Positions 44,654 to 54,157 of a stretch of DNA of 64,000 nucleotides are shown in pieces. A model generated the notes under the pieces. It was given only the letters and a program-made list of their open reading frames with translations, made no database searches and had not been told where the DNA came from. Where the stretch lies: the NCBI GenBank assembly GCA_016704565.1, contig JADIZV010000002.1, positions 496,001-560,000 of the forward strand, given 5' to 3'. The first letter of the stretch is position 1. The number at the start of each line of letters is the position of its first letter. The stretch comes from Candidatus Phosphoribacter baldrii (GTDB lineage Bacteria; Actinomycetota; Actinomycetes; Actinomycetales; Dermatophilaceae). The translations under genes and the position numbers were made by a program.

Positions 44654-45585
44654 TCGTGGCCTACATCGACGCCTACCGGGCGCGATTCGGCGTCGAGCCG
44701 ATCTGTGCGGTGCTCACTGAGCACGGCATCACGATCGCGCCGTCCACGTATCACGCGCACAAGGCCTGCCCGGTCTCACCGGCGGCGTTGGAGCAGGCGT
44801 ACCTGGCCAACGCGCTGTACACCCTGTGGGTGGAGAACTGGGGCGTGTACGGGGTCCGCAAGCTCCACCACGCCGCCCGCCGTGCCGGCCTGGCCGTTGG
44901 CCGGGACCAGGTCGGGCGGGTGATGGCGATCGCGGGCATCCAGGGCGTGACCCGCGGCCGTCACAGCGTGCGCACCACCGTGCGGGACCAGGACGCGCCG
45001 CGGCACCCGGACCTGGTCAAGCGGGGCTGGGACGCGCCGACCGGTGTCGACCAGCTGTGGGTGGCCGACTTCTCGTACGTGTGGACGTTGACCGGGTTCG
45101 TGTACGTCGCGTTCATCGTCGACGTATTCTCCCGCCGGATCCTGGGCTGGCGGGTCTCGACCAGCAAAGAGACACCATTGGTCACCGACGCGCTGCAGCA
45201 GGCTGTCGCAACCCGCCGGTTCAGTGAATCACATTGGACCGCAACACGATTGGTCCACCACTCGGACGCGGGAAGTCAATACACGTCGGTGGCGTTCACC
45301 GCCGAACTACTCAACCACGGCATGCACGGCTTGATCGGTACCGTCGGCGATGCGTTCGACAACGCCCTATGCGAGAGCGCCATCGGCCTCTTCAAGACTG
45401 AAGCCATCAACGACGGCGGACCCACCTGAGCCGACCGCCGCGCCGTCGAATGGCAAGTCGCCCGCTGGGTCCACTGGTACAACCACCAGCGACTGCACTC
45501 CTCAATCGGGAACCTGCCACCCGTTGAGTTCGAACATGATCAACGGCAGGCTAAGACCGTGGCCCCCATCCCGGAGGTCGCGTAA
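44650..45585 (+). pseudogene. IS3-family transposase OrfB, interrupted by TGA
   Basis: The DDE integrase-fold transposase. Catalytic residues are in VADFSYVW (Asp), VHHSDAGSQY (Asp) and ALCESAIGLFK (Glu). An in-frame TGA at 45427-45429 follows INDGGPT; beyond it the same frame continues RRAVEWQVARWVHWYNHQRL to TAA at 45585, the usual C-terminus. The TGA most likely replaced TGG (Trp). So the DDE triad is intact but the last 52 residues are cut off, and the element is probably inactive unless the stop is read through. Confidence 0.9.
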
Positions 45586-45619
45586 CCAACACACCCTCCG
45601 GGAAACTCAGGACGGTTCA

Positions 45620-47016
45620 GGTTTCGGATCATCGAAAACCGCGGATACCTTGTGCGATGCTTGCACTTGTCGAGTGCCCCTTCGGACGTGGTGGATCAGA
45701 CCCTAAGCAAGTCCAATCCTCCCGCCCCGCAGGGGCATTCGCGTGTCACGACCCGCCCGCACCCCCAACTGATCGGTGGATCAGGGCTGAGCCGAGCCCC
45801 GGACCAGCGTTCCAGGCGTTACTGACCAGTGCGAGCGAGGCAGTGGAACGAAGTCCGGAACGATGACCAGGCGCCCGCTGACGGTCTTACGGGGCTCGTT
45901 GGCGAAGCGCCGGCCCTGTCGCGGCGCCGACGGCTCACGACGACACGCGGTCGTAGTTGAGAGCGATGGCGATTGGCCCTGGGGTGACAGGGGCGACACG
46001 GGGTTGAACGTTCATGCTCGGGATGTGTGCGGGGGCGCCCAAAGGCACCATATGGGGCCCGTGAACGCTGCAGTCTTACCCGGCAGCGATGTCGACGGAA
46101 ATGGTCCGTATCGGGCCGGTCGGCCTGTGATGACGTCCGGGAACACAGGCTCGCTCACTCTTCCAGTGAATACTCGGGGCCGGGCTGGCCGTGCGCCTCT
46201 ATCGGCTCAGCGAACACAATGCCTCGCTCGGGTCTACCGGCAGGTCTGGAGGCAGGTCGCCGGCCCACTGTCCGATCAGGCCACCACGCTGACCGATGAC
46301 CGCGGCGGGCCACTGCCCGGACTGGACACCTCGCTGCGGAGCCCACAGCCAGCCGTGGACCGTGACGCCGACCAGCGAACCGACGACCAGGATCCTGGTG
46401 CCCGATCGAGCGACCGGCGGGGTCACCAACACGATGTCGCGTGGCGTGAACGGGTCTGGACAGGGCCGGGTCGCCGGGACAAGCACAGCGTGCGCTGCCC
46501 AGCGTTCGGTCAGGACGTCCTGCCGGTCGTGGCCAGGCTCGAAATCCAGCAGATGCAGCCGGTCTCGGAATCAGCCGAGCGACCGGTGGCCGCGGGCGTA
46601 GAGGAAGTGGGGCTCGTCGCCGATTAGCCCTTCGATGATCGAGACGTTGCCGGAAGCGGAGAGGGTCAACGCGCTGACCGGGCCGGACAGGGCGAACACC
46701 TGATCGGCGAGCGTGCCGGGGGCTCGGGAACGTCGAAGCGACCGAGTGGGCGTACGCCACCAGGTGCGGCGCGAAGTCGGCGGCGAACACCTGCCGGGCG
46801 GCGGACGGGACGAGACGGGACACGTCCAGTGTGGGTGCGGCAGGGGAGTGCGTCAGGAAGCCAGGATGTTCGCGGAGTCCGGGCGCTGCAGCAGCGCGCG
46901 GTGGGTGCGGAGCTCGGCCGGGTGAACGCGAGCGTCATCCGCTCCATGTCTCATCGGTTGGTCTGCACTGGAAGACCTGTGACACCCCGCAGCCTGCGTG
47001 TGGCTAGTCTCGAGGC
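45620..47016. other. 1.4 kb decayed region with minus-strand gene remnants
   Basis: No intact gene. On the minus strand, pieces of plausible protein occur in different frames: SRLVPSAARQVFAADFAPHL near 46823-46760, ADQVFALSGPVSALTLSASG near 46708-46650 ending in a stop, then LHLLDFEPGHDRQDVLTERW (~46562-46500) and RDIVLVTPPVARSGTRILVV (about 46440-46380). Read in order they look like one protein broken by several frameshifts. A similar HLLVLDFEP string recurs on the minus strand near 47645-47620. I cannot name the family. Confidence 0.5.
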
Positions 47017-47610
47017 ATGCAGACTCTCCGTGACCACCTCACATCCTTTTTGGTCGCCACCCTAAGTGGACTATTGGGAGTCTTGGCCGGCGCGTACATT
47101 GGGGTCCGTTCCGCCAACGAATCGCAGTTGCGCGCCCAACGCTTGGATGCGTACGTGGCCGCGTCGCAGGCTCTCGGTGACTGGGAGCGATATTGGGGGG
47201 GCGTCCTTCGCCGGTGGCCAAACACGTGTGTCGAGCAGTCAGCCAAACAGGTCATCGGCGGGGATGAATGCGACCTCACCGAGCTGGAAATCCAGAATAT
47301 TAGAGACATAAGCCAGCAGTCGGCAGCCGCGATCATGCGCCTTCAACTTGTGGGTACCAGGGACGTGACGCGTGCTGCCCTAGATGCAGGATCTTCTCTC
47401 ACCTACCGGTACAACGCGAGCCGGCCGCACTCGATGGCCGCGCCTAAGATCCTTGCGTTGCGCGAGCTGCGAAAGCGGAATCTTTCTAGTGGCGATTTAA
47501 AGGCAGGGTCGGAGATTGAATCGTTCCGACGGACAGCGGCCTGCGAGTTGAACGACTTCTATGTCATTTTCGGCCCCGACGATTCCCCTCCGGTCATAAG
47601 CTCGTGTTGA
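47017..47610 (+). CDS. Small membrane-anchored hypothetical protein
   Basis: A 197-residue protein. One N-terminal transmembrane segment spans about residues 8-30 (LTSFLVATLSGLLGVLAGAYIG); the rest is soluble and helical, with conserved-looking polar stretches (LRAQRLDAYVAASQALGDWE). Similar architecture is seen in small proteins of phage and genomic islands, but no family is recognisable. Base composition is clearly less GC-rich than in core genes. It is isolated between decayed DNA and the large HTH protein. The stretch 47611-47896 after it has no gene. Confidence 0.6.
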   Translation: MQTLRDHLTSFLVATLSGLLGVLAGAYIGVRSANESQLRAQRLDAYVAASQALGDWERYWGGVLRRWPNTCVEQSAKQVIGGDECDLTELEIQNIRDISQQSAAAIMRLQLVGTRDVTRAALDAGSSLTYRYNASRPHSMAAPKILALRELRKRNLSSGDLKAGSEIESFRRTAACELNDFYVIFGPDDSPPVISSC

Positions 47611-47896
47611 AGCATGTGCTGCGCTCCGTGGGCTCGAAGTCGAGCACCAGCAGATGAGCCTTGATCCACCGACGCTGATTCTTGAGGGCTTCGGAGCCCG
47701 ATCTCGCGGGCGCGCGCAGGGCTGAGTGGTTTCGGGCGTGGGTGATCAGCCGGTCTGTCCGGCTCTTCCGCGGTTGGGGGTGCTTCCTCGGGGGCTTTGG
47801 GGCCGGGGTGGTCAGGTGGTGGCAGGTGCGGCGCTGCCTGAAATCGGCGACGACCGCAGTGACGGTCATGCGCTCATCGCTAGGCTTCCAACAACG

Positions 47897-50800
47897 TCAG
47901 TCCAAATCTTGGTCCAGTTGGGCTCGTACGTCCTCACGGACGGCGTCCCGTTCGTATGACTCTGCAATGGCACGCAGGATCCGTGCAGTTCGGGGCCACT
48001 GCACCTGGACGCCCAGACTCCATTGTTTGTACTGCTCAGCCATAGTTCGCTCCTGGCTGCCGCCGTCGTAGGCGCCACGCCAAGTGACACCACGGCTGTT
48101 CAGGCGACCGGTGATTGCGCCGTTCTCTAGGTTGCGACTCCCAATGGACTCGATGAGATCTCGAACTGGAACTGGTGGCCAGATTCCGTCGGAGTCGGCA
48201 GGCGCGTGAGCAAAGGTTTGGCCGATCAGTTCGTCACCGATGTCCGCTCGGTCGAGGTCGGATAATTGCAGACGAGCCTGTCTGATCCACTCCTGCATTG
48301 CGGCTTCATCAAGTGTGCCGTCCTCCTGTCGTCCCGGGAAGCCGTGCCAACCGCGAAGGACCCACCAAGCGTGCTCCGCTAGCGGATCCGCGCCCTTGCT
48401 CTGACGGCGAGGCTCGTTCGCGCCCCGGAACGTGCGTTGAACGAGATCAACGAATAGGGCAGGATCCGAGGCAAGTGCCCGGTTGAGGGCGCGTGGCTCG
48501 CGGTTGTGCTCTAGGAGCCTGAAGTAGCCGAACTCCAGAGATGCTAACTCGGGAACCGACACCATGGCTGCAGCCAAGTAGTCGAGCAATGTCCCTACGT
48601 CGTGGCCGGTCATCTGTGTGACACCCTCCCTACCCGGGTCCTGGGTGATCGCCGCGCGCAAGACGGATAGGACCAGCGTGGCGCTCGGGAGATGCTCCTT
48701 CTGGGCTGCTGTCGGGTTGAAGACGCCGTGACTTGCGATCGCAATCGCTGACCAAGCTCGTCCTCGCTCAAGGAGCAACTCGATAGCCCTGGTGAGATCT
48801 TCCTGGGGAACGACCTCGAAAGGCGCCTGGGACCAGAAGAGGGCTTCAGCGTCTGGGAACTCGCGGAGAATCTCCCAGAACCGGCTCGCTGTGGGGACGT
48901 TGAGCACGAATCGTTTCAGCGCCTGGCTCCCGACGTCGCCACGTCCGAGTGCTCGCCTGAGATCCGCTGGCCCATGGACCGTGAGGTGGCTACGTACCCA
49001 CGTTGCGGCCGCTTGCTGGAGCGCTGCGCTCTCTGATGACAGCCATTCCAGCATGGTGTCGAGAGCATCAACCGGCTCGTAGGTTGACAGCGCCCAACCG
49101 ACCTGCGTCGGAGCCCCAGCCCGGGTCGCTACTGCGGCGAGTTGTTCCCATGCGTCGGGGCGGGAAAACAGGACGTCGAGTGCTTCGCGCCGTTTGGCTT
49201 CCAGCGCTGTCCGGTAGTGCTCGTAGTCGGTCAGGTCTGCATCGGACAGGTCCGGGTGCCAATTGAAGAGATATGCGTACTGGCGTAGATCGTCAGCAGG
49301 TTGAAGCAATTCGGCCAGGTTGTGTAAGCGGGAGCATCGCTCCGCGGGCATCGCCCAGTCCGCGTCTTGGAAACGCTCGTGCCTCGCTACGGTCTCTCGC
49401 GCCTGTTCGAACAGGGCTAGCCGATTGTCTTCCTCCAAGTCGCCGCGCGATGCTTCGTCCTCGAGGAACTCGATGATCCGATTCGCTTCGTCAGGGCCAA
49501 CTGCGGAGAGCGCTTCCACAAGCCAGGGCAGGGCCGTGGGATCTGCCCTGACCCATTCGAGTGCTCGGTCGACCAGGCTGGTCACGAACGCGAACCACTC
49601 GCTGTTCGGCATCCGGTCGCTGGGGGGCTTCCAGAGTTGATAGCGCGGCTCATTGGGCGGCGAGGCCCAGGCATTGCTGTCGGGCCAGAGCGCCTTGAGC
49701 AGGGCCCAACCTGTCGTCGCGCTCAGGACCCGGCAGGCATCGAGCGCTTGGAGTCGGGTCGCAAGGTCTGCGCCAGTGTTCCGAATCCATCCGCAAAGGA
49801 CGGTCGACATGCTTGCGAGGGGATTGTTGCCCGAGTTCTTCGGCAGGTCGTAGCGGCAGAGTTGGGTCAGGATTTGTGTTGCGCGAACGAGGTGGTCCGG
49901 CGACCAGCAGAGCACTTCCAAGGCCCACAACAGATGATGCTGTTGCCCGGACGGTCCCAGTGCCAGCGGATCGTCAACGGACTGGAACATGCGGCCGACG
50001 GTCGGCTCGCTGGTTGCAAGGTCATCTTCCAGGGCCGACAGGAAGGTTTCTGGAGCGGCCTCGGCAAGAAGCGGAAGCACGTCGGCGATAGCTCCCCAGG
50101 TGTGACCTTCGGAGCCGCCAACGACCTGACGCAGCACGTCGCGTACGACCCGTTCGGCCACCGAGGAAGCGTGATTGCTGCCACCTGGCACTGATTCGAT
50201 CGCTCCTGCCAGGGCGAGACTGTCGGCGATGCCGCGTCGCAGAGCAGGAGAGTAGGTTCGGCGCTGTCCCTTCATTTGAGCTGCGATCCGCTCGTGTGAA
50301 GTGAGGCCTTCATAGGGATTTGGGTCCAGGAGAACGCTGGTTGCGATCTCTGCCCATCGCGATGCCAGGTCTGATGACACCCGGTTGCCGAACTCGAGGA
50401 ACGCCTCCTCCAAGGAGGTAAATACAAAGATGTCTCGCGAGTTCCTGATCGCCGGATCGGGTCCACGGCTGGCGTCGGCGATCGCGCGATGCAGTTCGGC
50501 CAAGGGGGTGGCGGCCAGTTCGCTCAGGACATGGAGGTCCTCAGGTAGATCGGTCCAACGACTGGCCAGCATCAGTGCGGCGAGCGTGTCGGCCAGCGGC
50601 GGCCGAGACCACGTGGGCTGCTGCACGCGGGGTGAGCGCGAAAGGCGGCGCGCCAGTGCGGGCATGCTCCGACGAGCAAGTACCGCGAGGCGATCGGCTT
50701 GGTGCCACTCGACGTCGCCTGCTCGGAAGGCCTCGGCCGCTTCGGTTCGGCCAACCCGCGGCAGGCGAATGTCGACGCTGCGGCGCACGGCAGAGCCGCT

Positions 50801-51874
50801 ATCAACGATGGACACGACATGCCTACCGCTAGCGAGGGCGCGGGTCACGTCTGCATTGTCGAAGTCGGGCACCAAGATCCCGGGCCCGGGGAGTGCCACC
50901 ATTCGATCCCAGACGTCCGTCGACCGGACGATTGTGACGGCGGCGGGTTCACTCGCATAATCGTCGTCGGGCGTGAGGCACGCATGCAGAAATCCCAAGG
51001 CGTCGTCGACCCACTCGGTGTGGATTGATGTAATCCTCGGCTCCTCGCCAAGCAGCGAGCGCAGTCGCTGCGCCTCCTTAGCTCGCCCGGCGATGAAGAG
51101 CTTCAGCGGAAGAGCCGGTTCGGTCGCCGCGGAAGAGCGGTCCCACCAAGTCTCCAGGGTCAGCGCGTCCCGGGGTCGAAGACCGAGAGTTTCCGAGATC
51201 CACAGGTGCGCAGCAGGCGCAACCTGCAGCCAGGCTTCGAGGTCATCAGCATCGATGACGACGACATCCTTGAAGAGTTGCTCGGCTCGTCGTTCGGCGG
51301 CCCACGTGTCCTTGCCTTGCCATCGACGGACTGTCACGAAGACGAAGGCCACATCTTGCGATGCCTTGCCCCCCTTTCGTCCGTCGTAGTCCTTGGTGGC
51401 CTTGCGTTTAGAGTCCTTGTCGGTGCCGAACTCGAACCAAATCTGTCCGGCCGGCAGCAATTGCGTCTGCCCATCTAGGGTCGCTACGCCGTCCTTACCG
51501 GCCAGGGCGACCCCATCCCTTGTCCGAATCGAGATCTGGCCAGCCCCGGGCGTCTCGAACAACAGCCTGCGCACCAACTCTGGAAGCCGATCCTGAGCTT
51601 CGCGAGCGTTGGTCTCGGGCCACAGCGCGAGCTGGCTTGCTGTCGCAAGTTCGGGACTCGCCGTTCGTCGTTCGGCAGCAAGACTCACAGCCGGCGCTCC
51701 GCGCTGCGTCTTGAGGCGCTCCACGTCGCTCGCACGGAACCTGTAAAACGACGTCCCCGGCACTCGCGCGTCCGGGAGCAGTCCCTGCTTGGCGTACGCC
51801 CGCACGGTGTTCTCGTGCACCCCAAGCCGACGGGCGGTCTCGCGGACGCTAAGGAGTTCCGAGGCGCTATCCAT
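47897..51874 (-). CDS. Very large HTH protein with nuclease-like N-terminal motifs, possible defence gene
   Basis: 1325 residues. Residues 8-55 are an excisionase/MerR-type HTH (LLSVRETARRLGVHENTVRA, YRFRASDVERLK). Residues ~112-220 carry a pattern like a PD-(D/E)xK nuclease: GKDGVA, then IWFEFGTDKDSKRKA, then VAFVFVTVRRWQGKDTWAAE and VIDADDLEAWLQVAP. Next comes a Rossmann-like stretch without Walker A (LKLFIAGRAKEAQRLRSLLG, ILVPDFDNADVTRALASGRH), then ~900 helical-repeat-like residues. No membrane span. The architecture (HTH, putative nuclease, long sensor-like repeat) is typical of island defence proteins, but I cannot assign it to a named system. Confidence 0.7.
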   Translation of the reverse strand: MDSASELLSVRETARRLGVHENTVRAYAKQGLLPDARVPGTSFYRFRASDVERLKTQRGAPAVSLAAERRTASPELATASQLALWPETNAREAQDRLPELVRRLLFETPGAGQISIRTRDGVALAGKDGVATLDGQTQLLPAGQIWFEFGTDKDSKRKATKDYDGRKGGKASQDVAFVFVTVRRWQGKDTWAAERRAEQLFKDVVVIDADDLEAWLQVAPAAHLWISETLGLRPRDALTLETWWDRSSAATEPALPLKLFIAGRAKEAQRLRSLLGEEPRITSIHTEWVDDALGFLHACLTPDDDYASEPAAVTIVRSTDVWDRMVALPGPGILVPDFDNADVTRALASGRHVVSIVDSGSAVRRSVDIRLPRVGRTEAAEAFRAGDVEWHQADRLAVLARRSMPALARRLSRSPRVQQPTWSRPPLADTLAALMLASRWTDLPEDLHVLSELAATPLAELHRAIADASRGPDPAIRNSRDIFVFTSLEEAFLEFGNRVSSDLASRWAEIATSVLLDPNPYEGLTSHERIAAQMKGQRRTYSPALRRGIADSLALAGAIESVPGGSNHASSVAERVVRDVLRQVVGGSEGHTWGAIADVLPLLAEAAPETFLSALEDDLATSEPTVGRMFQSVDDPLALGPSGQQHHLLWALEVLCWSPDHLVRATQILTQLCRYDLPKNSGNNPLASMSTVLCGWIRNTGADLATRLQALDACRVLSATTGWALLKALWPDSNAWASPPNEPRYQLWKPPSDRMPNSEWFAFVTSLVDRALEWVRADPTALPWLVEALSAVGPDEANRIIEFLEDEASRGDLEEDNRLALFEQARETVARHERFQDADWAMPAERCSRLHNLAELLQPADDLRQYAYLFNWHPDLSDADLTDYEHYRTALEAKRREALDVLFSRPDAWEQLAAVATRAGAPTQVGWALSTYEPVDALDTMLEWLSSESAALQQAAATWVRSHLTVHGPADLRRALGRGDVGSQALKRFVLNVPTASRFWEILREFPDAEALFWSQAPFEVVPQEDLTRAIELLLERGRAWSAIAIASHGVFNPTAAQKEHLPSATLVLSVLRAAITQDPGREGVTQMTGHDVGTLLDYLAAAMVSVPELASLEFGYFRLLEHNREPRALNRALASDPALFVDLVQRTFRGANEPRRQSKGADPLAEHAWWVLRGWHGFPGRQEDGTLDEAAMQEWIRQARLQLSDLDRADIGDELIGQTFAHAPADSDGIWPPVPVRDLIESIGSRNLENGAITGRLNSRGVTWRGAYDGGSQERTMAEQYKQWSLGVQVQWPRTARILRAIAESYERDAVREDVRAQLDQDLD

Positions 51875-52309
51875 ACATGCACCCTACCGTATGTGGACTT
51901 TCAGCACTCGTGCGCCGCAGAAGTCTCCTACCAGCTGTCGGGGCACCTGTGCCTATCTGGGCGGAGTGACGCGCACCCGGCCGGCCATCCGCGGGGTGTG
52001 ACACGGCAGTCCTGGTCGGCAGGTTCACCTGTGCCAGCGGTCAGGTTGGTCGCGCCGTCATGCAGGCAAAGACTTTCAGGAACTACCCAACCTTGGCGTT
52101 CGCGAGCATCTGATTGGGCCGCCCACAGCCACTCCACCGGTGACATGCCACGTCATGTCAAGAGACATGGAGCGCGTGGGTCCTTGTAGCGGTGCCCTTT
52201 AGATAGCGCTTAGTCCGCTGACGTGTGGGCTTCGCGGCCCAATGTGTCAGCGCTTCAGTTCGAACCCGTGAATAGTCGGGCAAGCCCACCGTGTCTCCCT
52301 TGACGGGAA
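51875..52309. other. Gene-free right border of second island
   Basis: 435 bp without a credible gene. It contains repeated GACATG words around 52141-52170 and the hairpin at 52216-52252. The host heptamer reappears just beyond, inside the polymerase gene. Confidence 0.5.
52216..52252 (-). terminator. Hairpin downstream of the polymerase gene
   Basis: CGCTGAC and TGGGC pair with GCCCA and GTCAGCG, interrupted by a small internal loop, with a six-base apical loop. It lies 58 nt past the stop codon of the minus-strand polymerase gene. Confidence 0.5.
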
Positions 52310-54019
52310 TCAGCCCTTGGCTTCGTCCCAACGGTGGATGACTGAGACCTCGGCGACGAAACGCACGGGCACCCCAGCGCTCGCCCCGACCCATCTCCGG
52401 GCGCTGTCGGCCAACGCCCGATGCAGCACCGCCACGGCAGCCTCCGCCTGCTGCTCAGGCACATGGACCAGCAACTCGTCGTGCAGACACAGCACGATCT
52501 GACCACCTAGCGGCCGCACCAGGTGCCGGACCGTCGCCGCCCACGCCTTGAACAGCTCGGCCGCCGCCCCCTGAATGATTGCGTTCCGCGCGAACCGCCC
52601 TCGCGCCGCGTCCCAGCCCTCGCCACCACCCTGCCCGGCCTCGGGAGCCAACGCCGTGTCGAGCCGGATCAGCCGCCCCCCGAAGGTGCGCAAAGGACGA
52701 CGAGCTAGCCCCGCGGCATACGCCTCATCGAGCAACCCCATCGCGACCGGATACGCACGCTGCAGGTCGCGCAGCGCCTCACCCGCCGCGCCGGAGCGTT
52801 GGCCGTACATGGCGGCGAGGACGGCGATCTTGGCCACCGAGCGCTCGACCCGCAGCTTCGCCGCGACCGGCGCATAGAGGTCGTCGGCCAGGGTCGCCTC
52901 CGCGAACGCCCGGTCGCCGGAGACCGCGGCGAGCACGCGCGGCTCGATCTGCCCGAGGTCGGCGCGGACGAACACGTGCCCGGGCTGCGCCGCCACCGCC
53001 GGGCGAAGGGGAGCGGGGAGGTTGTGCAGCCCGGCTTGGGCGGTCATCCGGCCAGCCGCCCCGTCGGAGGCCGTCCACGCGCCGCGGAGCCGGTCGTCCG
53101 GGCCGACGTGCTCGTCGAGCCAGCGGTAGCCATAGGTCGTCGCGATCCGCTCGTCCTTGCGCCAGTCCAGCAGCGCCGCGACGAGCGGATGGGTCGCCCG
53201 GTAGGGCTCCAACACCCATTTGCGGGTCGTCGCGACCTCGACTCCGGCGGCGGCGAGCAGGTCCTTGACCTGGGCCGGGTTACGCAGGTCGGCGCGCCGC
53301 CCGGGGGCGTGTGCCAGCACGCGGGCATCGCGCTCGGCCCGGATCCGGGCGGCGTCGGCCTCCGACGTGGGCCGCGGCCCGGCCGCCTGCGCGACGAGGG
53401 CCTCGGCTCGCGCCCGGTCCATCGGCAGGCCATCGCGCTCCAGCTCCAGACACAGCACGGCCGCCGCCGACTCGGAGTATGCCGTCGCCACGGCTCGCGG
53501 CCCGAGCTGCGCCATCCGCTGCTGCTGGGTCGCCGCGAGGTCACCGACGAGCCGGGCCAGCGCCACAAGCCGGGAGTCACGGTCGGCCCAGCCAAGGGTG
53601 AGCGCCTCGGGGCGCAGGTAGCCGCCCGGGCCGACCGGATCGTCCGGCCGGGTGTCGTCCAACGGATCTGCCGGCAGGTCGAACAGGTCCGCCTCGCGGT
53701 CGCGGGGGATGCCGTCCAGGGGCAGCCCGGCGAGCGTGGCGTGAACGACCGCCGGGTGCGCCGCCCAGCCGCCGTGCAGGAGCCGATGCGCCTCGGCCAG
53801 GTCCCACGTGCGGGCCACCGGCAGCCCGTCGGCCACCAGCGGCGCCAGGCTCGCCTGGGCGCTCGGCACGACCCAGCGCGGGCCGCCCGCGGCCTCCACC
53901 CGGGCTACCTCGGCCAGGACGTCGCGCGCGGAGCCCGCACACGGCATACCGGCGCGCAGGTATGCCGCCCGCTCACCCACGACGACGAGCGGCACGAACT
54001 CGCTCCCGGGGCCGGCCAT
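52310..54019 (-). CDS. Family A DNA polymerase (bifunctional 3'-5' exonuclease/polymerase type)
   Basis: A 569-residue polymerase of the PolA family lacking the 5'-3' exonuclease domain, a second family A enzyme typical of actinobacteria. The N-terminal ~200 residues are a degenerate exonuclease-like domain. Polymerase motif A is RADLGQIEPRVLAAVSGD near residue 355 (Asp and the QIE-x-R core), motif B is SVAKIAVLAAMYGQ near 400 and motif C LCLHDELLVHVP near 520. The start ATG at 54019 is chosen since the open frame upstream is antisense to the EcsC gene. Probably acts in DNA repair. Confidence 0.93.
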   Translation of the reverse strand: MAGPGSEFVPLVVVGERAAYLRAGMPCAGSARDVLAEVARVEAAGGPRWVVPSAQASLAPLVADGLPVARTWDLAEAHRLLHGGWAAHPAVVHATLAGLPLDGIPRDREADLFDLPADPLDDTRPDDPVGPGGYLRPEALTLGWADRDSRLVALARLVGDLAATQQQRMAQLGPRAVATAYSESAAAVLCLELERDGLPMDRARAEALVAQAAGPRPTSEADAARIRAERDARVLAHAPGRRADLRNPAQVKDLLAAAGVEVATTRKWVLEPYRATHPLVAALLDWRKDERIATTYGYRWLDEHVGPDDRLRGAWTASDGAAGRMTAQAGLHNLPAPLRPAVAAQPGHVFVRADLGQIEPRVLAAVSGDRAFAEATLADDLYAPVAAKLRVERSVAKIAVLAAMYGQRSGAAGEALRDLQRAYPVAMGLLDEAYAAGLARRPLRTFGGRLIRLDTALAPEAGQGGGEGWDAARGRFARNAIIQGAAAELFKAWAATVRHLVRPLGGQIVLCLHDELLVHVPEQQAEAAVAVLHRALADSARRWVGASAGVPVRFVAEVSVIHRWDEAKG

Positions 54020-54157
54020 CCCCCCATCCTCGCGTAGGGCGGGGACACCCGCAGGGGTGCGCCGGGCGCGCGGGAAGTTGCGTCGGTGCGATGGCCCGGA
54101 AAGGATGGCGCCAGCAGTGGCGCGGCCGTCGGTCGCGCGCCGGCGGAAGGACATCTG

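Larger units (their letters stand above)
44267..45619 (+). mobile_element. IS3-family insertion sequence, 1353 bp
   Basis: Terminal inverted repeats of 28 bp, left TGAACCGTCCTGAGTTCCCC... at 44267-44294 and right at 45592-45619, match at 27 of 28 positions. Inside are an orfA/orfB pair in the -1 arrangement of IS3. The flanking triplets (TCA left, GGT right) do not form a target duplication, so one flank may have rearranged since insertion. Confidence 0.9.

Noticed and set aside
46155..46823. 222-codon minus-strand ORF as an intact gene
   Set aside because: Only its first ~30 codons look natural; the rest is Arg/Pro/Gly-rich and the plausible continuation lies in other frames, so it is treated as debris.
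52250..52290. TTCGAACCC string resembling a tRNA T-loop at the island border
   Set aside because: No T-stem, acceptor stem or anticodon arm can be built around it; not a tRNA or a convincing att site.
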